Positions 41,819 to 53,727 of a DNA stretch of 64,000 nucleotides are shown piece after piece. The notes beneath the pieces are model-generated. The model was not told the DNA's origin, did not search any database, and saw nothing but the letters and a program-made list of their open reading frames with translations. How positions within the stretch are numbered: the stretch's first letter is position 1; every line of letters starts with the position of its first letter. The stretch is from Capitulum mitella (lineage: Eukaryota > Arthropoda > Thecostraca > Pollicipedomorpha > Pollicipedidae): positions 8,083,551 through 8,147,550 of the forward strand of contig CP099844.1 in assembly GCA_030062745.1 (NCBI GenBank), in the 5' to 3' direction. Position numbers and translations under genes: made by a program.

Positions 41819-44460
41819 GACTGCTACTGCACAGTACCAAATTGGAAGGGAAAATTTAATAACCCCCACGTTCCGTACAGGTCACCTCCGGCTGGCCCCG
41901 TTCACCGCCGCACGCCCCACAGCCTCGTAGGAAGCGACTGCGTCCTTGATACCCCCGACTGGCTGATCAGACCGGACCCAATCCCGTCCAGCGGGTGTCC
42001 CGATCCGCAGCGGCGACGGCTGCCGAGCGGTCTGACCGGCCGGCGTCGTGCTGCGGTATGAAACCACCGATGGAGTGTGTACCCATAGTCACAGGGCGAG
42101 GAGGGACAATGAACTGCCAGGGCTGGAGGGGAGGCGCCATTTTTTTTCAACTCGACGGTAGGCGTAACATTTGATTTCACGTATGTAGAAGTGTGAAGGT
42201 AAAAATAAGAAGTCTACTTGTGATGCATGCGATTGATAAATGTGAGGTGGGGCACATTAAAAGAGTAAGACTGTCAACGTGAAGATGGGCTGACGCATCA
42301 TTTCAACATTCCGAGGAATTTTTGGCTGGCTTCGCCATAATCTGCCCTCCCACACATTCACGCCGACTAGGTTAACGTCCACATCAGATCAAATCACATT
42401 GTTTCTTGAGATCCATCTACTCAAGGACTCTTTCGGGACCCTCGTCATTTCCAAGAAACGGAAAACAATGGTAAGACCGATCCAGAAGAACGCTTGAGAT
42501 AAACACATTAAAACCAGCTAAAGATCCTGAAACGTAGCAAGTTTAAAGACACTGCATTCGTCTACGTACAACACAGCCGACATCATACATTTGATTGGCA
42601 GCCAGAACGCAAAAAGTTAGACAGCAGAATATGGCTGTTCGTAACATAACAAATGATGTTTGAATGTGATCCGAGTTTGGACGGTAGTGACCACCAATTT
42701 GCCGCACACATCAGCGCACATTCCGACGATGACATGGGCCGTCCAAAACATGGCCGCACCCACGCGCTCTTGGGGCCGCCATCGTTCGCCTGCTCGGCGT
42801 CAGCTGGCGGGTTTCGCGGCAAAAGCAGCGCCGGATGTCTGCTGCCGACTCTGGAGGCCGCTCTAAGTCCAGCCACGCTCCGCACTGGGCCGCCTGCACG
42901 CTCCGCTGCAGGGAGGATCTTATCGCGCCGGCTCACGGCCTCTCCAGTTTGGGCAAAGCATTCAAAGGTGTCGGGTGAGATTTTCCGGCGCCGTGACTTC
43001 GTGACGCGGAAAACGAGCGAAACGGACAGAAAAGAAGCTTGATGCGTCGAGTAGGCCCACGAAAGGCATGACATACACGACACGTCCTGGATGGTTCCGT
43101 TCACGGGGGTCTTGATAACGACAACGTTGGGAAAATAGTCTAACGTCATCATTGCAGCAATCCGACTTCTGATCTAAACGCCACTGCTTACTTGTCTTAT
43201 GGCCTGTGGTTCTGCCTCTCCCTTGCCAAGCCCTCGGAGCTTAAGTATACCGGGGAGCCATGCTTCATTCGTTGTTTTCACGAGATGCTGCAATGGTTCC
43301 CTCTATTTTTAAGGGCGGGTTAACGACATAAGCCGCAGGTGCAGACGCCTGCCGCCATGACATTGTTTCTGAGCAAAATCAGGAATGATATTGATTTAAA
43401 TCTAGCCCGCCAGATGTCGGCAGCAGCTGGCAGTTTTCAGGCAGAGAAAAGCCCAAAACAGGTCGAACGAACCTGGAAGTGCAGCTTTCGAAAGAATGAC
43501 AATTCGCCGAAATCATTCGCTTTTGGCCGATCACGGCTTTTAATTAACTCTAAATTCATGCTATCCTAGGAGGGCGAGCGAATCTTCCAGAACAAGGGTG
43601 TAGCCACGGTTCCGAAATTGAGGGGAGCGGGGGGGGGGGGCACACTGACTGCAATCCACCAAGAATAGGTAGAGCGGGAGGCAAGATCACGTTGTGGGGC
43701 GCTGTATGAGAAACTATGGATGGAAGCCCTTTTGTCGGATTTCAAAGTTCAAAAGATTGTCGCCAATGAAAGATATTTATTTTGCACTTTAAAAATCAGG
43801 GGAGAACAATTCGGCAAATCACCACTTCTGGAAAACTGCAGGGGACATGTCCCTGCAGCCCCGCAGAGATTACACCCGCGTTCCAGAAACATGCGCGGCT
43901 ATTCCACTTTTATTTTCGCGTGATAAGGCCTGCGTGTTCTGCGCCCTTGTCCGCCATCAGCCATCTGGTCGGCCCGGCCTTCAGCTCCACTAATGCGACC
44001 CTTCTTCCACCTGACGCGCATGGTAAATTAGGTTAGTTGTTTGGGTTTTAGGGAGGGTTGATATCTCGGCACTAAAACGCTCATAATCATGCGAAATACG
44101 AAGGAGTGCTACCAAACTTCATTCTGTCTACGAGACAACACCTACGGGACAGCGGATGCACAAAGTGACATGTTCATGATTTAAAGGTGACAAAGACTGC
44201 CACATTGTTCCAACGATACCGACAGATTAGGGGTCGTAAAGTTGGCCAACCAGTCGCCGGAGGTTTGCGATTCGAAAAACGCAAATGAACTACGAGGACA
44301 ATCGTTGATGATTCCAGTAGCCATCCGTAACATGTACACCTTATCCGTCAAAATTCGGTTAAAGTTAGAAAAAAACGCGCAATTGTGCACCTCTTCCAAA
44401 CCGACGACATTTTAGAATGCGTGGAGATGTGTCATCCGAAAAGTCACCACGATATTTTCG
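41817..44460. other. Intergenic, nothing recognised
   Basis: CpG-dense patches at 41.88-42.06 and 42.75-43.00 kb. A poly-G run of 12 lies near 43629. No supported exon. Confidence 0.45.
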
Positions 44461-44522
44461 GGACGGGCGCCATATGACCACGTGGTCCGAGTGCCCTAAA
44501 GACCCAATCACACACACACGCA
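44461..44522 (+). repeat. Short dispersed repeat with CA tail (SINE-like)
   Basis: GGGCGCCATATGACC and GCCCTAAAGACCCAATCACA with a (CA)n tail match 10036-10096 in the same orientation. Confidence 0.5.
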
Positions 44523-44803
44523 GCATGTTAGGGAATGACTTGACATTTCAGCACCATGAAAACGAGAACGTCAGTATACACTTCGTGTCACCGATAAGGT
44601 CAAAATGCGTTTAATGCAGTTTAGTCGAGCGGTGTCATTTCAAGACGAATCCCCATTGTTGAGCAATATGGTTTTCTACGGATAGTGGTCCGTTCTTCGA
44701 CGAATTCCACCGACGTCTCCGTTTGTCAGCGTTCGGTGGAACCGCAATCTGCTTACTGCGAGTTACGAAGTAAATGTCAAGGAGCATATAAAATCATCCA
44801 CCA

Positions 44804-45101
44804 GGAACGTAGCCATGGGCATGGGGGCCATGGCTCTCCCTGAGCCAAACCGTCTACACTAGATATATAGAGATTTCGCAGGACCATGTAAGTCTACACT
44901 GGATATATAGAGATTTCGCAGGAATATGTAATAATGATGATATTTATGCTGTAAAACCAAACATCGTATGTCTTCCTGTGCGTTAAACATGAGGCAAATT
45001 ACATAAAACTGCTGTTTCCTATCAATTTTGTCATATGCCAGTGGCATGTCAAAAACTGACATTAGCCCCTCCCTCGAGGAAAATCCTGGCTACGTGCCTG
45101 C
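44804..45101 (+). mobile_element. MITE copy 2 (ACGTAGCCA family)
   Basis: Begins GGAACGTAGCCATGG and ends CCTGGCTACGTGCCTGC, giving terminal inverted repeats around ACGTAGCCA. It is flanked by the perfect 9-bp direct repeat CATCCACCA (44795-44803 and 45102-45110). An internal block (GTCTACACTRGATATATAGA, then GATTTCGCAGGA) is duplicated. Noncoding. A 9-bp target duplication is typical of Mutator-like transposons. Confidence 0.88.
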
Positions 45102-46185
45102 CATCCACCAAGTACATTTAGCTACAGTCGGCGTGACGGCCTTACGACTAACTGGAACTTAAGAACTCAAATGATGATGCTGTTACAAGCATAACACGAC
45201 ACAAAACTCCTTATAACGGCTCCACACCACTCCTGCCAGAGACATGCAGCTCACGGTTCGCGAAATCAGGCCCGGTCGCAACTCATGAGCCACGATCACG
45301 CCACGTCTCACGACTCCAGCTAGAGATCCTCTGCCGACTTCACTCACCGGTGCGTCGGCGGCGAGCGCAGATTCAGCCCCGGCACCGCAAACCCACCGCG
45401 CAGCGTCCACCGCCGGTGACGACCGTGACGACTGTGACGGCGCGACGGCCGTACCGAGCGTGACGCGTTTCCGGTCGGAGACGCGATCGCGACCTCTCCC
45501 GACCGGTCTCGACCGCACACTGCCGCCGGCGTCCGCGGGCCGCCGGCCGCTGGCGCCCCCTGCAGGCGCCCAGCTGACGTCACCACGGCGGCCGAGCCCC
45601 GGCGCAGCGGACATTGAGCAGGCGGGAAACGGACGATATGGAGGGGGACCGGGCGCTTGGGAGAGACGGGTAGCATGGCGGCGACATGGTGTGCAGGGGA
45701 AACAGGGCACGGCAAAAAGCGAGTGTTTGCCGGAAGACGGAGAGAGCAGGGGAAGCAGCCGGAAACAGGAGACCGCAGAAGACCGGGAGTTTGCCGACGG
45801 AGCACACAAAGGATTAGCCGTAGACAAAGAGTGCGGCGGAAGATTTTGCCATCACTGGAGGATATTAGGAGAGAACTGAGAATAACTCGGGACACAAGGA
45901 GCGTGGTGTGATAAATTGAGCCTCCCCTCACCGGCACGCTCCGGCGGCACCAACCGGCGGCCGCGGCCGGCCAGTCAGCTCGCGCCGGCCACCATCGCGC
46001 GGGAGAGCGGCAATCGGAACGGCCGGCTTGCCTCGGCGACCGCCGCGGCACGACAAAGAACGCCGCGAGCGCATGCCGAGCCTGGCCACGACAAAAATCG
46101 CCGCGCCGCCGACCGTCAGGCGCGGCCGGGCCCCACCCCGTCAACGGAAGATGGTGAAATACCCCTAGCGCCTGGGTCATGACAG
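45102..46185. other. Intergenic with CpG-dense block at 45.35-46.14 kb
   Basis: Very CpG-rich, with long frames on both strands (for example minus 45344-46180) but no recognisable protein or splice signals. It could be an unannotated promoter. Confidence 0.4.
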
Positions 46186-46469
46186 GGACGTACCCAAGGA
46201 AGGGAGGCGGGGGGGGGGGGGTTATGAGGCCATGCCACCGCCTGAACCAAGTGGTCTACACTAGATACTGAAAGATTCCGCAGGAATACAAAATGAGGAC
46301 CACATATATGCTGCAAAAGCGAACATTGCATGTTTCTCCTCTGCGTTAAGTATGAGGTTAGTTACGTAAAACTGCTGCATTTTCCTATAAATCTTGTCAT
46401 ATGTCACCGGCATATAACAAATTTAACATATGCCACCCCCTTGAGCAAAATCGTGGCTACGTGCTTGGC
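46186..46469 (+). mobile_element. MITE copy 3 (ACGTAGCCA family)
   Basis: Starts GGACGTACCCAAGG, ends GTGGCTACGTGCTTGG, with the interior shared with copies 1 and 2 (TTACGTAAAACTGCTGCATT, CATATAACAAATTTAACAT). GACAG flanks both sides (46181-46185, 46470-46474), a worn target duplication. It carries a long poly-G run near its left end. Confidence 0.8.
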
Positions 46470-48369
46470 GACAGTCGGCACCATATTTCAACCTAGGGGC
46501 ACCAGTCTGAGGAATTCTAGACGAAGAAAAATGCAAAACCGTGCTTTGGGATATGGCAGCTCTGTCCTTCTGGCGGCGGAACATGTTTCGGCATGGAGGT
46601 AAGCACCGAATACTTTTTGCGCCATTTCTTTCCATGCAACACCGCAGGGTTAATATTAAATATCGCCAGTTAAGGTGGGGAGGCACCGTGCCCCGGTGCC
46701 CGCTTGCGCCTTCCTCAGGCTGTGTCACCAAGAGCTAGAGAAATCACCGGAACATAACTCTAACCGACAAATGCGTAGAAATGGCTTCCCTTTCCCCTTC
46801 AACACGAACAGTGACGCTCGTTAGCGACGTTAGTAGGTTAGGTTGCACGGATGAAGATTTGGCTCCCCTCCCCTGCACATGGTCTGGGTCCGCCCTTGGG
46901 CAGAGTCTATAACGAACGAAAAAGGAAAGTCATAGCAGCATGACGGAATAACAATAGTGCCAGGGAAGGGCGGATTATGAAGCTGAAGATGGGATGGAGT
47001 TCCTTTTCACTCCTCGTGGGTTCTTCTCTCCAAAAAACGAGACAAAGTACAAAAGGCCACCTTCCCTAAAACGGTAGTGAATGCCTGAGAGTGAATAAAT
47101 ATGCTTGCCTTCATCCGTCTCTCTCCCTCCCCCTCTTTATCGCCCTGTGTGCATTTTAAATACTGTCGGTTGTTTGCTTACGCAGGTGAGAATAAAAATA
47201 ACACTAATGCAGGGCCTATTTTAACATGTTAACTGGGGGGGCAAATGCCCCCCCAGTCGGGCACTTTGCCCCCCAGTCAAGATCCTTTGCCCATGCAAGG
47301 AAAAAAACAGCCAGGTGTACTAGCGTACCCAGGAAGGTATTCTATAACGCGCTGCGCTCGCAAAGCAGCGTCTTATCAACGAAGGATGTGTTGAATCATT
47401 GAGTAATGTGGGAGCACACTTAGAAGCATCACTTTATAATACATATTGCAGGCACACCTAGTGACCGCTGGCGAGCGTGTTCCGCAATTAGTACGCCGGC
47501 ACCCGATGCCGCGATTGTCTGATGGGCGGCCAAGGCGTTTCATTGCATCGTGAGCACGTTAAAAATGATGATAACCATCTTTGATGTGTTCAAGCGCAAG
47601 AAAACTGAAGGGCGAGCTGGTGCGCAGGGCGGTTTCGCTATGGTGAGATAATGTTTATATGAATGCGGTAACAGTCAAGCAGTGCTGTAGTCATCATCAA
47701 TCATCCTGATCCGAAAACCCTGCTAAAATCCCAGTACCTGATTGGTAGAACTTCATTGAACTAGGCGGTTAAACCCGAGTTTTACGCGAGGAAAACAGAA
47801 AATTAATCAGTCATATATTAAAACCGTCAATCCTGCTGCTCCTAGTGCATGGGTTTGAGCATCCCATGAACATGCTTCATCTGCTTAACGAACATGGCAT
47901 GGCCCAGACTGCAGATAATGACGAATGTTGATGATATCTCATTGAGGCGGGCCTAAGGCGAATATTTCAATCTGAGGTGACTTTTTTATTTTGGGGCCGA
48001 TAACCTGGAAATGGAGAAGTTTGTTCTGCCTGTGTTAGGACAGCTTTTACACTTCTGCGCAGTGTTGAAAAACATATGGCCAAAATTCGGTGAGAAAATG
48101 TATTTTGGCGATAGATTAGATTAACAGAAACTATCCCGGACAGGCAACCTACTGTCTCATTTAGGGAAGAATCGAAGCTGCCGCAACATCTCGCCAATAT
48201 TCTGCCCATCGTTTGCAGACTGTGACTTATATATTTGAAGTACCACGCCTTGCCATGCCACGGCAACCCACGGTGCCGGTCTGGCAATTTCCCGCGCGTT
48301 CTTAGACGTCAGGATATTTAAGGACCACCTGCGTCAATGCAGAAAGTACCTTTTATAATGGAAGTCTGT
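46470..48369. other. Intergenic, with a G/C-run hairpin at 47225-47275
   Basis: TTAACTGGGGGGGCAAATG followed by a C-run and CAGTCGGG resembles one end of the TTAA element at 54.64 kb and may be a solitary terminus. Nothing else recognised. Confidence 0.45.
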
Positions 48370-50690
48370 GCCACTATGGCTGCACCACGAGAAAAAAACC
48401 GAATTTTGGTTGACCGGTGCTCAGAACTGCCTTTGCGGGGAGAAGTGCTGCAGCAATATTTTCAGTCCCACCGTGTGCATAGGCTTACCCAGAGGTAGGT
48501 CAAAACACAGATCGTCCGCGAAATGATGGTGTGGAACAAAGCCCGTATTCTCACTGCACCGGAGCGGAACGTGATAAAGAAGCTCAACAGGAAGCTTGAC
48601 CAGTACCAAAGGCAAATTCTGGAGGTTCAGCCCGGAAATTGACAAGAAGAATGGATTTAGGGACAACCTTAACAATGTTTTTGACCTTGCCCTTGTCGGC
48701 ACCATTAAGATCATCAAAACCAAGAGGATAAAGACATTCTCTAGGCCCAAAGGGATCCAGGTCGCCGAGGCGTCATGGTGGTATTCGATAAGTTCCCTTC
48801 TGAGAAGGAGGAGCGAGCTCTTCAACGACAACAGTAGGCCGAAGCTTTAAAGGGCCCGCCGTTAGATTAAACAGCAGACCGAGCATGAGGCAACTGCCCA
48901 GCTGGAATACTCGCCTACCGACAACACATAATTGACAGATCAGGATGACCCGCAGCCCTTGGCCATGCCTTCGAAGCGGCCCTGCAGGAGAGCCAAGAAC
49001 ATCGCCACTCCTGGTCAGGCAGCAGCCCTCGATCGGACCAAGCTCAATGATCGTTCTGCAATTCACTTCCTATCGGCGACGGCTTCGGTCCTCGGCCACG
49101 ATTCCTCTGAACTGGCGATCACAGAAGCTCGGGCAGGCGCGCACGTAGATCGCAGAGGAAAGCCATTGCGGAGGAAATCTAGCATTCTTTCTCCGCGTCA
49201 CCCAACCTGGTGGTCCACTGGGACGGCAAACTGTTACTGACAATGGAAAGGAAAAGGTGGATCGATTCTGTCATTGTAGCTGGTCCAAGAAGTGCCGCCA
49301 AGCTCTTCGGTGTTTGGAAGTTGCAAGTAAAGCCGGAGCAACGCCAGCCGACGTTGTCGCGCTTTGTCTGGAAGACTGGGAGGTTTCGGACAACGTCGTC
49401 GGCATGAGCTTCGACACCACCTCCAGCAATACTGGACAAGTTGTGGGAGCAAACACGCTTCTTCAGCAGAAGCTTGAGTGACGGCCTTTTCACTTTGCTT
49501 GTCGTCATCATATCGTCGAACTGGTGGCAGAGGCGGCTTTCTCCACGCGCTTCGGTCCGTCCTCGGGACCGCGATCTCCTTGTTCAAGAGCTTCAAGAAG
49601 AGATGGAGACTCATTGATTGGAACAAGTTTGAACCTATGGTGTATGAAGACCTGGAGCCAGCAGTGGCCGAGACTATGTTGTATGAGTTTTTCTCTTCCA
49701 ATGATCGTTTCGTCGCCTTCTGCCGTGAGAAGCTCGCCGAAATCCAGCCTAGCGATGATCATCGTTGGTTCTTTGAGGTCTCGATTATCCCCTTTGGTCA
49801 AGAGCCTCCACGGCGAATCAAGTTCCCCAGCCGGGTGCTCTCCAACGTGCCAGATAGATGGTTCCATCGCGCCAGATGGATGGGGCGCATAATCTGCGGG
49901 ATCAAGATCTTCTGGCTTTGCCATCAGTTCTCCGTGACTCTCAGTGAATTGGGAGCACTCAAGCGCTTCGTCTCTTTCATGGTTGTTTTGTACGTCAGTG
50001 CATGGTTCTGTTCTTCATCGGCGGTCAGCGCTTCCGTGCACGACCTGGCCGTTCTGCCAAGCCTGATGTGAATGCTGAAATTTCGAAGGGGATCTCCAAG
50101 GAGTTTGCCGATCACCTATTATCTATTATGACATTATAGTCGACATATGATTTATCATAACAATCACCTATTATGGCGCCCCAGCGAAGAACTGGCTGGT
50201 GTGTCGTTCTTCGACGAGGGCGTGCCGTGTGAGATGAAGACGAGGATGATCGCGGCACTCCAGAAACAGGGATCGGAGAGTCCTTCCAGCGAGCGCAGGT
50301 GGATCTCGCAGAAAAGGAGGTTCTCGTCCCAGGAAGATCATCGTCGACTTCATTACCGCAAAGTCGGTGGGAAATCTGAAAGCCTACGGCATCAACATGG
50401 ACTTCCTTGCAGCCGATCCCGCTGATTGGGAGACAGCACCTGGCTTCACGAACGCTAAGGAAGTCCTGTGCGGGATCGCGGTAGTTAACGACTTCGCCGA
50501 ACGAGCTCTCTTACTCTAGACTCTACTTAGACTCTTATCCAAGTATACAACAAGGTACTGACGAAGGATAAAGGGCACAAGCAGTACCTGCTGCAAGTCG
50601 TCGAATAGCATCGTCGCCAGAACCCCGAGACCACTAAGAGGACTGAAGTATCATTCCCACCTAAGCCACACTGCTGCCGACAGGGCCAGT
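48370..50690 (+). pseudogene. Decayed transposase-like gene of a multicopy arthropod family
   Basis: The plus strand reads, in order but over changing frames: CSELPLRGEVLQQYFQSHRV, VWNKARILTAPERNVIKKLN, NIATPGQAAALDRTKLNDRS, AIHFLSATASVLGHDSSELA, WEVSDNVVGMSFDTTSSNTG, FSTRFGPSSGP, HRARWMGRIICGIKIFWLCH, MVVLYVSAWF, SEELAGVSFFDEGVP, and at the end KQYLLQVVE. I recognise this as a protein family that recurs in many arthropod genomes as uncharacterised proteins. Its copy number and FDTTSSNTG-type core suggest a DNA-transposon enzyme, but I cannot name the superfamily. It carries several breaks and cannot make the full protein. Confidence 0.75.
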
Positions 50691-51258
50691 GACCAATGAC
50701 CTGAGACAGAATGCGAAGTGTCTTTCGATCCAGTGTGTCAAAAGGAGTACTATGATGTGCATTTTACGCATATCGTGCGCTTCTTTTAAAAAACTGAAGC
50801 ACAAAACACGTTTGGGGGCATTTCAGACATCCCTGAGCGAATATCCCAGGGATCACAAGTCCAGGGAGAATGAGTTCTTGCTGGGGATAAATGAAATGGT
50901 GTCCTTTGAATTTAATGGGCTCGGAATGCACAAAAGCCAGCGCGAATTTCATCGAAATAAAATAAAATCCAGCACAAACGACATACAGTCTTCGTGTGAA
51001 AGTGCTTAAGAGTGCTGGACCAAAGCCATATTTTGCACACATGGTTTCCTCCAAAAGACATATCAGTTAATGACAGAGCGCTGTGGAAGTGTTCATCGTA
51101 ATTCGCCCTTATATATATATATATATATATATGTCCTTTCCTTAGGAATATATATATATGAAGTGGACAAAATTCAATAAGAACACAAATGCCGGGGGGG
51201 GGGGGTGGTCTCAACCAATGCGTCTCGTTCGCAGAATTGCCCCCGCAGTCATTTTTCC
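50691..51258. repeat. Intergenic with AT microsatellite at 51111-51160
   Basis: Two (AT)n runs are separated by GTCCTTTCCTTAGGA, and a poly-G run of 12 sits near 51195. No gene recognised. Confidence 0.55.
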
Positions 51259-51735
51259 TTAAAATAGGCCCTGCACTAATGGCGTCTCGTTCGGCGATGA
51301 AATCAGGCAGACAGCGGTATATTCCCCAATCACAGTTTTGGTCACGAGACTGAAGAGCTGTCTGCTCTCCTCGGACACAGGCTGGTCAGAAACTGTCTGA
51401 TTCTCCCGGACAGAGGGCATGTCAGCTGTCTGCTCCTTCCGGACAGAGGGCCAGTCAGCTATCTGTTTCTCCCGGACAGAGGACCGGTCAGCTGCCTGAT
51501 CCTCCCGGACAGAGGGCCAGTCAGCTATCTGCTCCTCCCGGAAAGACGGCCGGTCAGCTGTCTGCTCCTCCCGGACAGAGAGCCAATCTCTCTGTCTGAT
51601 GCTCTCGGACAGGGCCCGGTCCCTGCTGTCGAGTGACAGCAATAGGGCGCAGTAGGTAGGCGTCAGACCGGGGTTGGAGCGGAACTGAGCAGGAGATAGC
51701 GTGATGACAGCCACCACATCCGCCGACGTCAGCAT
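51259..51735 (-). CDS. Possible small repeat protein (36-bp minisatellite)
   Basis: A 158-codon minus-strand frame contains six to seven 12-residue repeats, consensus (A/D)DWPSVREEQT. They come from a 36-bp minisatellite at about 51.37-51.61 kb (core CTCCCGGACAGAGGGCCAGT). Because 36 is divisible by three, the frame stays open for compositional reasons. I know no family like it, and no splice or promoter signals support it. It is more likely a noncoding minisatellite than a gene. Confidence 0.2.
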   Translation of the reverse strand: MLTSADVVAVITLSPAQFRSNPGLTPTYCALLLSLDSRDRALSESIRQRDWLSVREEQTADRPSFREEQIADWPSVREDQAADRSSVREKQIADWPSVRKEQTADMPSVRENQTVSDQPVSEESRQLFSLVTKTVIGEYTAVCLISSPNETPLVQGLF

Positions 51736-52690
51736 CCAGAGAACGCCAGTCTGTCAGAGAACCTCAATCCGCAGCAAACATGATCGTCTCCGCGACTGCC
51801 TTGAACTGTCGGTGTCTTACGGGCAAGGCTGACAGTCTGATACTTTTGTCTTTCCCACGACGAAACTTGGAATATTCCAGAATGTTACAAGTGGTGGTAA
51901 AGAAGGGGTGACGATGACTCATTTGCAGCTCATTGGTCTGAGCACTTGGGCTTCGTAGTGCTGTTTGCTAGGATCCCCGAAACAATTCCATCTTCATACA
52001 TAGACACACACCCAATGCATCTTCATATCTCCAACGATGAAAAAAAAACGGCATAAGCAATGACAGCCTGTACTGATGCCTTACAGTATCGTTCGTGATA
52101 AAAATGCATGTCATGAGAGGCCACATTACGGCTTCAGTGAGTTGCCTACAGCTAAGATGCAACGATGGCACGTATATCCAAGCATGGTTCCTCGAATAAA
52201 ATTCACTCCAACAGCTAAGCTTCATGCTCATTTAAGCATGTTCTCCATGTTAATCGCTTGTTCTAGTCTACCTCCTTTGACGTCAACGGGAAACATGCTG
52301 TCCTGTCGTTTGCCCGAAAGATTCTAATGGAACGATCGACAAGATGCCTGTTGTGGCTCCATGGCTAGTACCACGCACACAAAGTGCAATGAAGTTACGC
52401 CAATGCTGGACTGAAGTTGGGGATATTTCACCGAGACTCACGTCACTCTTTTTCCTTAAAAAGGCAGCCTTATTTAGAACAGAACACTTGCCTTGCCTTG
52501 GGGAGACACCCCAGATTTCTTATTGTTTGGAACACGTAGTTTTCAAAAATTTACCTCAAGAGAACAAGGGAAATGATTTTCCGATTCTTCCGTTTACGTT
52601 TGATTCGTTTTGAAATCGGAAGCAACGGCGAAACGGCAGGACAAGTGACACAGTGTAAAATGTTAACAGCAATAAACGTTTTCTCGCAAC
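51736..52690. other. Intergenic, nothing recognised
   Basis: AT-rich, short ORFs only. Confidence 0.5.
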
Positions 52691-53579
52691 CACACAAATA
52701 CGCCTACTCGATAGGCAATGATTAGGCCCGCCCAAACCGCGCAGGTCCAGACAACGTCACAATCGATGGTCCGCGCACAACGATATGTCCCAAGCAGGGT
52801 TCGCGGACACCGGCCCGCAAGCAACAACGTGCGAAGGGTTCGCCCGGTCGGGTCGCAGACGGCGCGCGCTCCGCTTACAGCCCGCGCCTCCGCCGGCGGC
52901 TCAGCCAAAACAAGCCGGCAGCACCGGCGTTCTGTGGTCCAGCCTCGGCTCCGGGGACCACAGACAGGGCGCGGACGCCGGCCGCGGCGGCTCAGGTACA
53001 GTGCGGCCCCGACCCGGGGAGTCACCGAGACGGACGGCCGCGGCCCGCGCGCTGGACGGGGACGGTGCGGGACGCAGCAGAGCGCCGCCGTGCGGCCACG
53101 GAACGTCGGCCGCATCCATGCAGCGGGGACGGGCGCCTGTCTGACGTCGAACGAAGGTCAGCGGACCGCTACAGAGCGCCGCCTCGTGCAGTGTGTAAAA
53201 CTGGACCGCCCGTGAAGCGCCCGGGAACCGCCGAACTCCCGAGAACACCGGCAATGAATCAGGTCGCGCCGCACGCCCTCCAAGCTATGCCCAGACCATT
53301 TCGACGAAGTACTAACGCCACCATTACCGCGCACAACGGACTTCTAACGCCACAGTCTCCAGACAGTTTCAAAAACCGCCCAGGCCGCCTCCGCGCGCTG
53401 CGAATTTTCGGCTGCTACGTAAGACTGAGCACGCCCGGTGGATCCGCCACGGTCCGAATGCGGCATCAAACACCCGAGCCGCCGGCTGCCCAGTCGGCGC
53501 TGACGACGCGGCCCGGCCCCGACGGACCGAGGACGGCGACGGCGCCCGGCGCCGGGGCGGCGGCGATGCGGCGCGCCGC
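52691..53579 (-). other. Probable CREB 3' UTR and CpG-dense flank
   Basis: Follows the CREB stop codon. CpG-rich, with long unsupported frames on both strands (52718-53215, 53065-53604, 52663-53115). No convincing poly(A) signal was seen on the minus strand in this stretch. Confidence 0.4.
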
Positions 53580-53727
53580 TCACGGCAGCTTCTTCTGGCA
53601 GTAGAGCTCCTTGAGCGACTTGAGCTCCTCGATCAGCGCCTTGTTCTGGTTCTCGAGCACGGCGACGCGGCTCTCCAGACACTTGATGTACTCCTTCTTC
53701 TTGCGGCGGCACTCGCGGGCGGCCTCC
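53580..53727 (-). CDS. CrebB: CREB last exon, leucine zipper
   Basis: 48 codons from EAARECRRKKKEYIKCLESR through the heptad leucines to LYCQKKLP and TGA at 53582-53580. Acceptor TGCTGTTCCCAG. Confidence 0.96.

Noticed and set aside
45344-46180. 278-codon minus-strand ORF
   Set aside because: Lies in a CpG-dense block where stop codons are rare, with opposing long frames over the same bases and no protein resemblance.
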